From NCBI GenBank assembly GCA_032622095.1, contig CP136064.1, positions 43,172,989 to 43,236,988 on the forward strand: 64,000 nucleotides of DNA, read 5' to 3'. Shown here piece by piece: positions 44,693-57,677 of the stretch (the stretch's first letter is position 1; the number at the start of each line of letters is the position of its first letter). Below the pieces are notes generated by a model. That model worked only from the letters and a program-made list of their open reading frames with translations. It did no database searches and was not told where the DNA came from. The translations under genes were made by a program, and so were the position numbers. This DNA is from Siphonodentalium dalli (taxonomy: Eukaryota > Mollusca > Scaphopoda > Gadilida > Siphonodentaliidae).

Positions 44693-44852
44693 TACAGTAA
44701 TGCCTTAAGTAATCTACATCTTAACCATAGCAGAATTATGGGTAACTTTCAGGATTTAGTCGGAAATATGGATATTTATTTCCGAATAAATCCTGAAAAT
44801 TACCCATAATTCTGATGTGGTTAAGGGGTCGATTACTTAGGGCATTACTGTA
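44693..44852. mobile_element. Tc1/mariner-like MITE, copy 2
   Basis: 160 bp, TACAGTAATGCC at the left and its inverse at the right with TA flanks. The inner hairpin differs from copy 1: here the arms TCAGGATTTAGTCGGAAATA pair around a short loop. Confidence 0.7.
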
Positions 44853-44980
44853 TTTGCAATTGCAACTGCATAGAGCAGTACAGCGTAATGATGCCCTCGA
44901 TAATTTACAATTGTTTTTGCATCCATTCTTGCAACAACATCGCAATAGTTCTTGGCAACCTTTGGGTGCTTCGGGATTGA

Positions 44981-45272
44981 TTGATTGATTGGGGTTATTG
45001 TCGCTTTAGCAACTAAGGCCATATCACGACATTGCCAGTTTAGTGGTGGAGGAAATCCGCACACTTGCGACTAATCTAACAGTGATTTCAATGGCTGCTA
45101 CACTCGTCAACCACCGGTCATCGGCGAGTAACTGCATGGTAACTCCACCAGATAACGATTTCGAGCTACAAAGTCCACGACGGAAACATGTGGATTTGAA
45201 CCATTATCGCCAGCGCTGGAGGGCGAAACGGCTTGGAGTTGTACCCCTAACCGATTGAGCCACCGAGGCCCC
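44981..45272 (-). mobile_element. tRNA-derived SINE
   Basis: On the minus strand the head has a polymerase III A box (TGGCTCAATCGG, 45251-45262) and a B box (GGTTCAAATCC, 45192-45202) about 50 bases apart. The 3' end is a short (CAAT)n-type tail at about 44981-44995 (ATTGATTGATTGATTG on plus). The tRNA-like part shows no full cloverleaf, so it is not a tRNA gene. Confidence 0.7.
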
Positions 45273-46206
45273 GGATGCTCCAGGAAGATCGGTCCATGTC
45301 ACACTCCAACTTCCTTCATAGTAGCCTGTCATTTGTATAAAAAATGGGTTTCGTAAACAAAATTGGGGATTTTGGGCAATGTAGTTAATCGTAAATCACA
45401 TATACTGGAGACATTGGAAACCATTGTTGATACGCTTCTTATCGATTAGTAGCCTCAAAAATGGCGTTACCATAGCAACAGTATGTGGTTTCTGAGAATT
45501 CTGGAAAATGATCATATGTGAATTATTTGAGTGAGATCGGTGGACTTGTTGGTGGATATGGTTATATAATAATACTTGTATGCATACATTCTCCAAGACG
45601 AACCGCCAGCACTGATCTCAAGAGTCAAGGTGACTATGACAGGTCAAGTGTTTTATCACTTCATGTGCTAATATTTGTCTTTATGAGGAACCTTTCTCAA
45701 TTTATTGTATCATAATGATATTTTGTTACATTCTGGAGATCATAGCCTTTATTTTGAGACACATACCTTATCCATAGGCTGATTATTACTTGTGTGAGAG
45801 ATTTTACGAAACATGTGACCAGGCCAATTGGCGACCCTTAAAATTAGAAATTGCTCTTCCCGATAGACAATGGCCACATCATTAGTTGGGTGGAAAGAGG
45901 ACACAATCGTCAATGGTATGATAAAAGCATCGCAGTTGGCACACATGTATATCACACCATTATATATCATTTTGGATATGATCCGAATAACGTACACCGT
46001 TGGCATGGCAACCCTTTTGGTGAATCACCTGTTTTTTTGCCATACTGTATCCATTATGTATTGCTAATGACCAGCAACCTCGTAAAAACTGTTCGCTGTG
46101 CATCTATTTTGATTGGGTCATATACTTGTAAGAGCATATAAATTTTATATATGGGTAGATTCAAAATGCTATCCCCAACAGTATGGTAATAGGACGCACG
46201 AACGCC
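45273..46206. other. Intergenic or intronic, no supported feature
   Basis: Two CCATGGCAAC-like fragments resemble repeat R3. No gene is recognised. Confidence 0.35.

Positions 46207-46207
<1 letters not shown>

Positions 46208-46243
<36 letters not shown>
46208..46243 (+). repeat. (AAT)n microsatellite
   Basis: About 12 AAT units. A 63-residue frame through it (an Asn run) is not a gene. Confidence 0.9.
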
Positions 46244-46247
<4 letters not shown>

Positions 46248-46633
46248 TATATATTTAACAACAGTTGAGCATCGATGTTTTAATTTATTTCCAGATATTG
46301 TCGTAGAACAGGGATCAGTTCAGTTGAAGTGCTTTAAAGTTATCGCCCTGGGATTATTCAATTACACAATTTAAAATCCATATCTCAGGTAAAACATCCG
46401 CTTTGCGAGAACGACCGAAATGTTGCTATGAAAAATCCGTTTATCAACTATGCATCAAATCGGTCGACGTTTGTTCAAGTTATATATCGCGATAACGACA
46501 TTAAGTTTTTTAAAATAGACAATGAGCCTTTTGTTTCTGTTTGATTGCTTTGAAAAATTCGACTGACTGAACACTGGGAAAGGATAGTTGAACAATATTT
46601 CAATAGAACACAAACATTATATGTAAGACAGAC

Positions 46634-46637
<4 letters not shown>

Positions 46638-46671
<34 letters not shown>
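46638..46671 (+). repeat. (GA)n microsatellite
   Basis: About 16 GA units. Confidence 0.9.
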
Positions 46672-46673
<2 letters not shown>

Positions 46674-47069
46674 TATAGAGTGAAAGACAAGGTATATAGA
46701 TGGAGAATGGAGAGAGAGCGCGGGAAGGGAAATATGCTTCTTTCATATTTATATTTTGTCTGATAGATATATAGGGTTATTGTTATTAATTTCGGCGTAA
46801 TGGTTGCGTGTTCGGTCAATGGATATGGATTTTGAATGGTTTAAGTGATTAAGCCTCAAGAGGAATCAGATTGTATTACTTGTTGTGCTTATCAAATAAG
46901 CGCATCTGCAGCAATAAACTATTATATTGGTGTTGGGGTCCTTCTTCATAAAATGTTGGTACATGTGTAAGAAACAAATATATTATAACGGTATATTTTG
47001 AAGGGGGGAGGTTACTTGTTTGTCCGAAAATGTAGCCTCAAGAGTTCCGAAATATATCAATGATCTTTT
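46672..47069. other. Intergenic, nothing recognised
   Basis: No supported feature. Confidence 0.4.
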
Positions 47070-47444
47070 TTATAAAAAAACTGAGAGATTCTTGGTAATT
47101 CTTCTGTTGTGGTTATTGAATAGTGCTGCTAACTTGTTAGCGTTTGGTCTCCGGTAATAGTATGGTCCCAGGTATTGTACCCGTATGTCTTGGGGTTCAA
47201 TACATTTAAGGGTGACATGATACTCGTCGCCTATTTCTGAGTTGCAGAGGGCACATAATCTATCCGAATATGGGGCATTGGTCCACGTGCCATATTCTAT
47301 TGGGAGTCTATGGTTCCTCGTTCGGAAGAGAGGGATGCTTTGCACCACTCGGTGGTTTGTTATTGATAGGTAACTTTCTCGTTCAAATGAGGTCTTGATA
47401 ATACGATAAGAGGCGAAATCACTGGATGTTGCTATCGATGACAA
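47070..47444 (-). pseudogene. 3' end of a non-LTR retrotransposon ORF (LINE fragment)
   Basis: A 124-residue frame with the typical C-terminus of LINE reverse-transcriptase proteins: RTRNHRLPIEYGTW, then the zinc-knuckle-like RLCALCNSEIGDEYHVTLKC, then a helical end. The reverse transcriptase and endonuclease are not found upstream, so this is a 5'-truncated insertion, the normal outcome of target-primed reverse transcription. Confidence 0.75.
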
Positions 47445-47724
47445 CTAATTGTGCATGGCATGCTCATCGATACTCATTCTCATGATAGCATTATGTATTC
47501 AAGCAAGTGTACTAGTCATCATAATTATAAACATGTGGATATATATATACATAATCATAATATTTAATGAACATTGAAGTCACTTCCGACATATATATTA
47601 GCTTACCACTAAATCCGTTTTATGTTAATGTTCTAATTGGACGCTATGCCATTGGAAATGCATACATGGATGCTCATGAAGTGCCATATTCGTCAAATGT
47701 GTTAGAGTTCATGAATAACTGGTT

Positions 47725-48600
47725 CGGACGTTAGAACGATCAACCAATTAGTTTGTAAAAGTGTTCAATATTAGCCAGTTTCTTTGCAAAGGACGTAAGC
47801 CTACATCCTTCTCAAAATTTGAATGCCATTGTGCGCAAATTCCACCGTTTAATCTTCTAGTCTATTCCAGACAAATCAATTTTCCATGTAGATTTGGAGA
47901 GCTTCTATGAGTACTATGGCCTTTCCTATAGAACGTTAATGTCAATAGAACATTGTTTGATAAACCAACGGCTAATTATGGACCCCTCTCCAATTCTGAT
48001 CTCTCACGATAATCCAGCGACAAAAAGGGCACCAGTCTCATAAGAGACATATAAAACATCACAAAACAACACGTATTTCTTGGACAGTAAACGCCCTTTG
48101 TGCTTGCCGGGTTTAGTAACTCATTCAACGTTTTAAAAAAAATATTTTAGAGTTTGTGAGCTGTTAGTCTTGGATCGGATGTTAGAATAATGAACCAATT
48201 AGTGTGTAAAAGTGGTCAATATCAGCCAGTTTCTTTGCAAAAGACATAAAGGCTACATCCTTCTAGAAACTTGAATTGTCATTGTGTTTCGCAAATTTAA
48301 CGGTTTATTGTTCTAGTTTATTCTAAGCAAAGTCATTATCAAGGTAGACCTGGAGAGCTTCGATAGGCATTATGTCATTTCCCATAGAAATTTAATTTCA
48401 ATAGAACGTTGTTTGATAACCTAAAGGATAATTTTGGACCACTCTCAAAATCTGACCTTTCACGATAATCGAACGACAACAAACGGCCACCAACCTCATA
48501 TGAGCGATCTACAACATCACAACACAACAGGTGTGTCTTGGAGATAGTAAGCGCCCTTTGTGTTTGTCGTGTCGAGTTATTCATTCAAAGTTTTTCAAGT
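47725..48600 (+). repeat. Tandem duplication, two units of about 450 bp
   Basis: Units at about 47725-48160 and 48178-48600 share GTTAGAA, CCAATTAGTTTGTAAAAGTG and AGCCAGTTTCTTTGCAAA, then TAGAACGTTGTTTGATAA. Identity is about 80%. Non-coding. Confidence 0.7.
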
Positions 48601-49335
48601 AAACATTAAAAGTTCTCTTCCTGCTGGATCGGTAAAAAGCGACACTAGCCAGTCAATATAGGTGATCGTGAATATGTGGCAGTGAGGCTCAAGTTGCCTC
48701 TACTCCTATCGTTAAGGCTACATACACATACAGACAATACGTTCACAACTTAAAGTCTGAAAGTAACGGTATGACATGTTCAGACTAAAACCGGACCATT
48801 GTCATGTGCACATAAATTATAAGTACTTGTATTAGGGTGTGTACCCCTCCCTTCTCACATCCCTGAATCGAACGGCAATTTGATGGAAACAATTTGATGA
48901 AATGCAGCTCTTAGGGATTACCCAAAATTCATAAAAGTCCCACAATCCAACAGGCAATTAAAGAACACAATTCCGCGTATATCCGAGTGCCCAGGTGTGG
49001 ATATTATGGTCACAGATGTTAGTCGGGAAAATTTCTTTTGCGTGTAGTGGGTGTTCGAGATAAATCAACCAGAATATCGCAAAATTTCACTGAGTGAACA
49101 TTTGGATGAATGTGGAAAGAATCAATATTCGATCTTCCCATTCCAAAAACTGTTCTCAGCAAACAGAATACGCCGAACCCGGAAGGAAGATCTACGTTGA
49201 TCACTTCCGATGCAAGCTAAATGCGCCCAGGAAATGACGTTGTGTAAAGCTGGGTTATCCCCCTTGACACTATGATGTCTCATATTATTCTTGGACCATA
49301 TATATAACTGTGCACCCGTTACTTTAAACTGTGAA
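48601..49335. other. Intergenic, nothing recognised
   Basis: No supported feature. Confidence 0.4.
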
Positions 49336-49337
49336 AT

Positions 49338-49357
49338 ATATATATATATATATATAG

Positions 49358-49397
<40 letters not shown>
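49338..49397 (+). repeat. (TA)n microsatellite
   Basis: About 60 bases of TA interrupted by GC once. Confidence 0.9.
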
Positions 49398-49400
<3 letters not shown>

Positions 49401-49584
49401 CCAATGTCTGTCTGTGTTCCATAACAATTTACAGGGACCATCTCGATAACAATAGAGAGGTCTATTTTGGTACTTTTTTTATTTACAAGAAAGATAATGG
49501 ATAAGATAGTGCGGGTTAGAATTTTCTAAAGTGACGCTGTTGTTGTCAGGGGCACAAAAGGGGAGAAGGGCAAAATAAAAATTG

Positions 49585-49860
49585 TCGCGATTTCCACCAA
49601 ACTTATACATAATCATCTCCATGATATGAGGAATCTAATGGTGTGGTTTACAGACGTCAATAGCGGCGCCATTTGAGTCAGGATTGCACGGAAGGGGAGA
49701 GGTGCATAAGAATTAATAAACCTGTTTAGCGCCGATTTCCACAAAGTTGATACACATTCTTCTCCATGAAACGAGGAATCTAATCGTGTGATCTCAAGAT
49801 GGCAAAAGTGGCGCTAATTGAGTCAGGGGTGTAGTGCAGGGAGAGGGGCACTAAAATCGC
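49585..49860 (+). repeat. Tandem duplication, two units of about 140 bp
   Basis: Units at about 49585 and 49727 share CGATTTCCAC(C)AAA, TCTCCATGA, GAGGAATCTAAT and TTGAGTCAGG. Non-coding. Confidence 0.65.
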
Positions 49861-49904
49861 ACTTCCGCAAAAAGCCAATTTGGCATTTTTGGCGGCTATG
49901 TTTT

Positions 49905-50030
49905 TCGGTGGTTACCATGGCAACCATGGGCTCTCCATAGCTTGGCATGATATCCAAATCCACAAGATATCACCTCAGGATGTTGTATACAAAGTTTGTT
50001 GCTTTTACCATAAAATGCACGATTCACCCT
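49905..50030 (-). repeat. Dispersed repeat R3, copy 2
   Basis: Reverse-orientation match to 43515-43632. Confidence 0.55.
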
Positions 50031-52008
50031 TTTTTGGACACGGAGCCGCCCTACTAAAAGGAGTCGCTGTTGCAACATTTTGTTGTTTAACAGACATGTC
50101 TGGTGTACGTGCACTGTCAACCTGCTCTTTAGATTTTAAAGCATCTAGTTCACATATAATATGAGAACAAATACTTATCTGATTTCTATGTTCCGAAGCT
50201 GCAGTTTGTTTAATACTGAATTTCCGCCATCATTTCGTTCAACTAGAACCACAGTCCCTAGGAATCACTGTTAGTTGAATAAAATAATATTAAATCAATA
50301 TATTATAGTTAGTTATCATATTAATATAAAGAACAGTTTGGAAAGTAAAAAGTTTATGTATACTGCATTTTCATTGGCAGATGATTTGCACGAAATTACA
50401 GAGTGCAAATTTTTATGCCACACAAACATTCGCGAATTCTGAGTTTATATCATCATATTCCGTATTTTTTTCTTGAAACGATGGTGTATTCAGATTGTTA
50501 GTATCTTTCCCAACTTACGAGAAAATAGCGGTTAGTTACTCGAATATTCTGTCAGGTGCAAACTCGGTGGAATTCTTTACGATTTGGGAAAAACATGTCC
50601 ATTCTGTAAATACCAGTTTACTTATTCGCAACCGGTAATTGTTAAAACACGTGTGACATGCAGCCAGTGCTCTGAGTACGAAATCGGCTTTGATTACCGG
50701 ATTAATGGCTACAATGCTCAATTCTCATTCAGATAATTGGAATAGTACGGATTATGGTGCCACCTCCTTCCAGTTCTCTTGATTGAGAGCATTAATACAC
50801 GTGTGCACGCGTGGAATATTACTCAACTTAATTTTACCCGTGATCATATTCGTTGAATTAAAATCATATGCGACGACCATATAGGGCCTACATCTCCTTT
50901 GTCATTCGATTCGTGTTCGCTCCTCGTGTGCTGTACTGTTCTTTATTCACTGGTGAAGTTACTAGTTCTACATGGCCAGACCTGGAACCCGTTGTGCAAA
51001 AGAACTCATAGATTCCCTTCACGTTTCGCTATGGTATATATATAGTCTATTGCTTTACATATAGGCCTACCGTACCCAACATGTATAGAAAGTCGTACGC
51101 GAAAGTGTGGTTTGTGTGGCTGGTGTGTGCATGCTTGGCGGGTTGTGGGCTGGGGCGACGCTTTGTTTAAAGAAAGACGTTGTTTTCCTGTTCGCTTTTA
51201 TACATATGTATTTACATACTAACAACGGGGGCCCGTTCTCCATTTCAGCGCACCACTCCAGGCTCGCCCAGCAGCATCATCAAACATTAGAGGGACACAT
51301 CGGGACCCCCCCCCCCCCCACAAACCCCGTATTAAAGCTCGTTGGCTCTTCCCCATACAGCAACCAATTCAACTCAACTTTTGCCGTGTTCAGACATGAT
51401 GTTTTCTATGTTCAATATCCTCAAACAACAACCGTGGGATGAAGGAGAAGATCTCTCGATCTGTTCGACCAATCCGGGCGCTTCGCGCCCTCCTACTCTC
51501 TTCTCTCTTCACTGGAACTGGAACTGGAAACAATATATATACCAACGGACAAAACTCACACGGATTAATCAAGGTTTTATCCGCCGGTCGTGGTTCTAAA
51601 TGGGCGTAGGGCATTGCTTCTTGCTTGGTGGCATCCATCTCATGCGCAGTAGGCTAACACATACTGTGCATGGGTATGTATCAATCTCACAAACAATACA
51701 AGCGCTCTTCAGCGGAATTAAGGCATTCAAAAGTGGGTTGTATGGGAGGGCCAACGGCCCTTTCAAATCTTCCCGGGTGTATCATTCCAAACTCCAAAGT
51801 TATGGTGACGGTCTCGATCTGTTCGACCATCTCGGGCGCGAAACAAACTACTCTCATTATGTATCGCACGGGAAAGCAGGGTGTTCTACGCGTTGTGCAT
51901 ACGCCACAAGCACACACGCGACCTGTCTGCATCCTACCCTATTACCGACCAACTAGTTTTGCGATAGTAAAGAGCGATGTAATAATAAATAAGCAAATTT
52001 TAACTTAC
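50031..52008. other. Intergenic or intronic, no supported feature
   Basis: Several frames of 80-150 residues occur at 51100-52120, but they overlap, lack domains and look unconstrained. A C-homopolymer of about 13 lies near 51307. Confidence 0.35.
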
Positions 52009-52112
52009 CTAAGCAAATACGTCTTTCCTGTCCCACATTGGCCCGTAACAATTATGTTATGCCCATTTAGAACTTGGTGTAAACAATGCGCCTGTTGTTT
52101 GTTGAGATTCAT
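52009..52112 (-). CDS. Candidate exon of a Pif1-like helicase (Walker A)
   Basis: On the minus strand a short exon-like frame opens with ATG at 52112 and reads MNLNKQQAHCLHQVLNG, then NIIVTGQCGTGKTYLL. It ends at a strong donor, AG|GTAAGT, at 52009. LNxxQ followed by a hydrophobic strand and GxxGTGKT is the start of the Pif1 helicase core. No downstream exon was recognised, so it may be one exon of a larger gene leaving this region, or a remnant (for example of a Helitron). Confidence 0.5.
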
Positions 52113-53458
52113 TTCAACTTGAGAGCATATCGGAGAGAAATGATGATGTGGCGAAAAAACACGTGCCCAAATGGTCAATCATGTCATGTGGAATGAGGTA
52201 ATTAGTATTAATGCACGCTTGGGTAATCATAGGGTCAATGAACAACTTTCATACCGGGGTGTACTCAGAAAAAAAAGAAGACACGAATAAGGCAAATAAA
52301 AAAAATCGAGATTAACATACCATGCCGACCCTATTTTAGTACCCTCCTAAATGATTTTTTATTTGCATATCTTTTATGTAAATTTCTCTCTTCTGCCCGA
52401 AATTTATGTTTGGAAGAATAATATAAATAAAACTACTAAAATACTCGCCCTTCCGCCCCATTTGAAAATAAAGTTGAATGTAAGTCCAGCAATTTATTTA
52501 TATTGGCCTAACAAGATCTCTGTATCTGTGATTGTTATGTGCTAGGAACCAAGGCTGGATTTTACAGGACTTGGCAAATAAGAACATCGCGATGGTCGGA
52601 TAAACAAATTTATATGATTTGAATTGAATAAAAATGTGTATCCAGCATACAAAATAAGGAAATAAAATGCACATTAAAGCCACACCATTCGAATTTTAAT
52701 TATCAACCCGATATCACCATTTCAACATGAGATGTCCGGGATCCGTTTCGTATTTTAGTCAAATGTTGGGATACGCTTTAAGGAATTGCTAATAGGGAAC
52801 TGAAGAGAGGTCCACTTCCTGAAGTTGCTGTGCGTCATAAAAATGATTTTCAACAATTCAATAAATGTGAATTTATGCTGATATTTGGATGGAAAATCAC
52901 GATTTATGTACAACTCAGACCAGGTAGAGTTGATATGACCCAACGAGCGCATTAAGAACAATTAACTTAATTGTCACATGTCAATTGTGGGGAGATAAAT
53001 GCATTTTTTTCGAACGAACAATCCAATTGTTCGTTTTAGTGATAGAGCACAGGGGGTGGTCTTCAGCAAATGAGATGATGGTTTACATAATAACAAAATC
53101 TGATGTTGCCCAACTGTACTTATATCTGTATAGTAGAGGTAATAAATCTAGATCTATTTGTTATATTTTAATCAAATTTAATATTACATGGACAGTGATT
53201 CATAGGACTGTGCTAGAACTCAGCTTCATACAGCTACTCCAATGCTTTCAACCCTGATACTGTCCCTTGTTCCTTTCGCTTTGAACTGGTGAGTATCAGA
53301 ACGTTGAACGCTTGATAACTCATTTGGTTCGCCTGAACATAATTATGTAAATCCATCATTTGGGAAGAAATCAGGTTCTTCATACTGTCCAGTAAATCAT
53401 TAGCATGCAGTTTTATTTGCCATTTCTTGCTCAGCGATTCTCGGATCCAAACGCGATT
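52113..53458. other. Intergenic or intronic, no supported feature
   Basis: No recognised domain or element end. Confidence 0.4.
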
Positions 53459-53559
53459 CTGTAAATCGCAGCCGATCCGTGGGTGTACGTCGACAAGAGT
53501 GACAATACAGTCCTCACTACGTCACCACACAAACGAGCGAGTGAGTACCACTTCACAGG
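53459..53559 (+). repeat. Dispersed 100-bp repeat R2, copy 2
   Basis: It matches 39757-39854. The open frame that crosses it has no domain. Confidence 0.6.
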
Positions 53560-55374
53560 CCATTCAACCTAGCACGACTCAGCGTGCGTGCATTCACATT
53601 AACCCATATCGCACCGCACAGACAATCATTTCACGCTATATGCTGCGTAACGCTAGAATTAATATTTGTCGAGAATAGGTTGGACTCATTAGACACCTGA
53701 GTGATTCTGAAGTCTGTAAGGGAATGTCTACCATTCATCCTATTTAAATGAAAAATTAAAATTAAGCGTTCAGGACTAGCGGTAGAATAGCAATCTGAAC
53801 GGTTCCTTAGTATTCAGTTGTCAACTCGAATACACGTTATTGTTCAAAGACTAATTTGAACGCTCCAATAGGGAATGCATGCTAGTACATTACCCCAAGT
53901 CGAAGCAGTCTCATTCAGCTTAACTCTGCGATTGAGTGGAAAGGATTAGTATTCAATGAACAATGAACAACACTACTTTTTCGGTACGAATCGCTGCGAA
54001 GTAATTGCTTTTGTCTGTGTGAACTTGTTATATTATCGAAACTGTGGACTATCGACAAAGGCACTGTCGATGGTCAGTTGTTCAGACTGAACTCCCACTC
54101 ACGGGGATTGTCTAACCAACAGCGCTACGTTCTGCCTGATCAGTATGACATGACCATTGATCGCATCCTAAACAGTAGCCGGTAACGTGTCACTTGCTAC
54201 CCTCAGGAAACACCCGTCCGCACCATACTGTGGCATAACTAATACGAAATCGAAGGCTGCATGGCCTCCAATGTGTTTCGTAAGGACACAATTGTCACGT
54301 CACGGTTATTCACGCTGTTGGTGTAGGATTGTTATATATGACAACTTAATACATAATAGGTTTTCCGGGGACTTAGTATCGAACGTGTTTTCCTTTTTTG
54401 AAAACAATGAAAACTGGTTCAGCCAGTTACAGAGGTGATGACGATTTACACGGTGCAGTTATATGTGCTGATAACTTCCTCTCCGAGACATAATCCGTAC
54501 ATGCATGGTACCTATATCACCCCGTGTAGGTGGTAATAATAGATATGTACACAATATTTCGAATATGTTATAGATTCATATTTCAGATGACATTCGCAGT
54601 CCAATTGATCAGTCTCAGATACACATAAACACACTCGAAAACTCATCAGAACTCCTTAAGTGCTACGCATATTTACTGCACAGAAGATCGGCGTTTAGTG
54701 ACATCTTCGTCTGCGACAAACCCGAGGGTATCGCCAAACCCGAGAACATGGGAAAGTCATTTTCACGTATATGATATGGGGATATGTTTGTTTCTCATCG
54801 TAAAACAGACAACGAGCAACGTATGTGTATGTCCACATGAAGCGGGAGTATTTATCCACCCGCTGTCAATCAGTTTTCCCAGATCAAACCATTTAATATT
54901 TTTTTGCGAATTTTTTCAATAGTGTTTTTGCTTTTGCTCACTCAAATTTTCGAGAACATCCACCCGCTAGTATAGTTCCTGGACTTCCACGCTGCCAAAA
55001 AAAAATGCCGGTATATAGTTGAATCTGTCAATGACGCATAGGATTGAACATACTTTAAACAATCAGTGTCGTTCACAATATCCGCACGATATGGACGGAC
55101 CAATGTCGGCCCACTGTCACCATAGGAAATATATTGTGATCGTTTATTATACAACAACGTTACGATGAAAAATGTGGTGGTATATTGGATTGACTTAGTC
55201 CGTCTGTCAGTCCGTCTATCCACCGTCAGTCCGCACATATATCTCAGTCATGAGTTATCATTCTTTGCTTATTTAAAATTTTGGTTCCGTCCTGCCCAAG
55301 TTTCAGATTAGCACCGCGGGGGGGGGGGGGGCATATCAGCACCCGAAGTGCAACTTCTTGTTTTTTTTTAACAG
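53560..55374. other. Intergenic or intronic, no supported feature
   Basis: No recognised gene. A G-homopolymer of about 13 lies near 55318, shortly before the lectin exon. Confidence 0.4.
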
Positions 55375-55581
55375 AGAATCCGAATGCAGCAACTTGTGGT
55401 CGGCACCCTGGCTACATATATGAAGCTACAATCAACGTATGCTTCATGTTCGATGGTCAAACCAGAGACAACCCAGTAGCAGCGAGTTTCTGCAGCGACA
55501 CTGGTGGTCATTTGTTGACCATTGATTCTCAGACAAAACAGGACCGGTTGTTGGCCGTAGCGAACAATATCATCACAGGTG
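55375..55581 (+). CDS. C-type lectin domain exon, N-terminal half
   Basis: 207 bases between acceptor TTTTTTTTTAACAG (ends 55374) and donor G|GTGAGT (55582). Both ends are phase 1. The protein reads CGRHPGY, then VCFMFDG, then ASFCSDTGGHLLTID and a DRLLAVANN helix. This is the classic start of a C-type lectin fold with its first two conserved cysteines and the GGHL strand. It should be extracellular and may bind carbohydrate. Its phase matches the PAN exon at 9704-9947 upstream and the exon at 58879 downstream. Confidence 0.8.
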
Positions 55582-55619
55582 GTGAGTAGCGATATTGATA
55601 TGGGTGGTCATTTTAGCTT

Positions 55620-55820
55620 AACATTTTGCTACGGGTTGGCGTCCGTCGTCATTCTTTATGTCCGTTCCTAAATTTTATTCTTCACAACATACAGACCAAA
55701 TTATTCACCCGGTCGTTATCAAACTTTATTTTGATCTTCGGATGATCTCTAGATGGGAGCCGTCAATTATATACCCCCCCCCCCGAAATTCTAAAAAAAA
55801 CATGGACGCCAGCAGCTCTC
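55620..55820 (+). repeat. Dispersed unit of the CATGGCCGCC repeat
   Basis: It shares GGGTTGGCGTCCGT, GATCTCTAGATGGGAG and CCAGCAGC with units at 36780-37960. Confidence 0.55.
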
Positions 55821-57394
55821 CTGGAAATCAGATTTGATTCCACCAGCTTATAGTTATTCATGATTATCTCTAGATCACAGGTGACACAAAATTGTTCATA
55901 GCACTAAAAGTACCTATATAATTTATAAGACAAGGTTCCTAACTTTCGAAATATACAATTTCCACATGTCGTCAAACCCGAGGCAATAATAGTAATATTG
56001 AAACAGTGATATTACTCGAATAATCTCCATCATTTTGGTGTATTCACACACCCTCTATATTCACACAATTAGCGCCCGTAAGAATCAGTACAAATCACCA
56101 TACTGTTTACACGAACGTTTCCGATGTTCATCAAGCAATAACTGCAGGAACCACTTAATAACAAAATTATTATCCACATACGTCACTTCAAGACGATCAT
56201 GTGCACGTCCTCGCTGCGTGTTATTATTGGGAGACTGTGGTGGAATTTGAAATGTGTTACTTACAATTGTTTTGGTAGTTTTGAAAAGTTGTTCTTGGTA
56301 TTAATGTTCTATTAAAATGTACTAGTATATGAGTATAAGGAATGACTTGAAGTTCGATTGCTGTCATTGTTTTGGCCGACATAGTAATTAATCAATTCCA
56401 ACAACAATCGATCTTCAAGTCATTTCTTTAATATGAGTCATGTGCACCTGGCGACCATATCGTCCACGAAAGCATCGAACACCACTGGAGACCGGACAAA
56501 AAAAGTGGTCGAACAAGACTCTGTCCGGTCAAATGGCACTAATATTAGAAAAAAGGAAAATATTGACAGAGCCATCGAATTCCTGGAATATTTCCCTTTG
56601 TTTTGATATATTGATGAGCCATGAGCTTGCGTTAGCGGAGATATCGCCCATGAAACTATCGAAATTGGCGACAGCAAGTGGATGAACAAGGCTACTAAAA
56701 CATATGAATCGTATAATGCCTACCGGTAAATCATATTGTCACCATGGGAACTTGGCTAATTCTACGGTGAATTAGCAAATTAAGAGCAAAAAATTGGTGT
56801 TGACCCGTGAAAAAGACCATTGGTCTGACCTTTATTAGTTACGGTCTTGATATTAATTAAGCGGTGTTGAACCATAATAAATACAACGGTCTGTCAGTTA
56901 CTGGTTACTTAAAACGGTATTGTACCGTGGAACATGCTACCGCCTGACCGTATGTTTAACGGTCTAAGGTTAGCAGTGATGTTGCGCGGTATGACTCCGT
57001 TAAAGCGTCGTGCATTTCTTCTAACAGTGTGGCACGCGAGGTTAGGATTTTTGACGAAATGTTGAAGAAGTGCTTTTAAGGGTATGTTCATACGCTGGCA
57101 AGTTTACACGACATTTTTGCTGGCATTAATATTTTTATCATAGAATTCCCTACGGTGATATAATATGAAGGCAAATGCATATAAAATGGATATATACCAA
57201 AGCTCTCGACATGAGAAATAAAATTTCGGTAATTCCACATTCCACTCGCAACGGTGCTAACAACAAATGGCCTTAAAATACCTGTATATATATAATCGAT
57301 TCTTGCGAGATAACTGCATGCCATTTACAGGCAAATTTCGATAGCATAGTTACTAGTGGAACTACATAGGTTTTACTTATCATGTGGTTAGCTG
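55821..57394. other. Intronic, nothing recognised
   Basis: This stretch lies between the two lectin exons. No gene or element end is recognised. Confidence 0.4.
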
Positions 57395-57677
57395 TGGTAC
57401 ATATGTATTTTATAAGCATTTTCTCATCCGTTTTCTGTAACATTGTAACTTTCTACCGAAATATCTGCAAAAGGATGCCTGGAAAATGTGCGAGTGCATG
57501 TATATGAACGTACCCTACAGGGCTATGTGTATTTATCGTCGTAAATTTAATAAGAATTTACAAGAACTGTTAATAAAAGTTTTTGCAGTACACTAAACAA
57601 ACAAACAAAGTTTAGTCAAACTGTAATTGTAAAATTTATTTTGAGTGTACAAGTACACAATACTATTCATTATAAAA
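57395..57677 (+). repeat. Inverted repeat arm left of the last lectin exon
   Basis: About 283 bases that match the reverse complement of 59520-59797 at over 90% by eye. Landmarks are ACATATGTATTTTATAAGCA at the outer end and GTACAAGTACACAATACT at the inner end. Confidence 0.85.

Noticed and set aside
45185-45272. A tRNA gene on the minus strand
   Set aside because: A and B boxes are present but no acceptor stem or cloverleaf can be drawn, and a SINE-like body and tail follow.
51107-52122. Several plus-strand frames of 111-150 aa
   Set aside because: They overlap in different frames, lack domains and cross homopolymers. The minus strand holds a helicase-like exon at one end.
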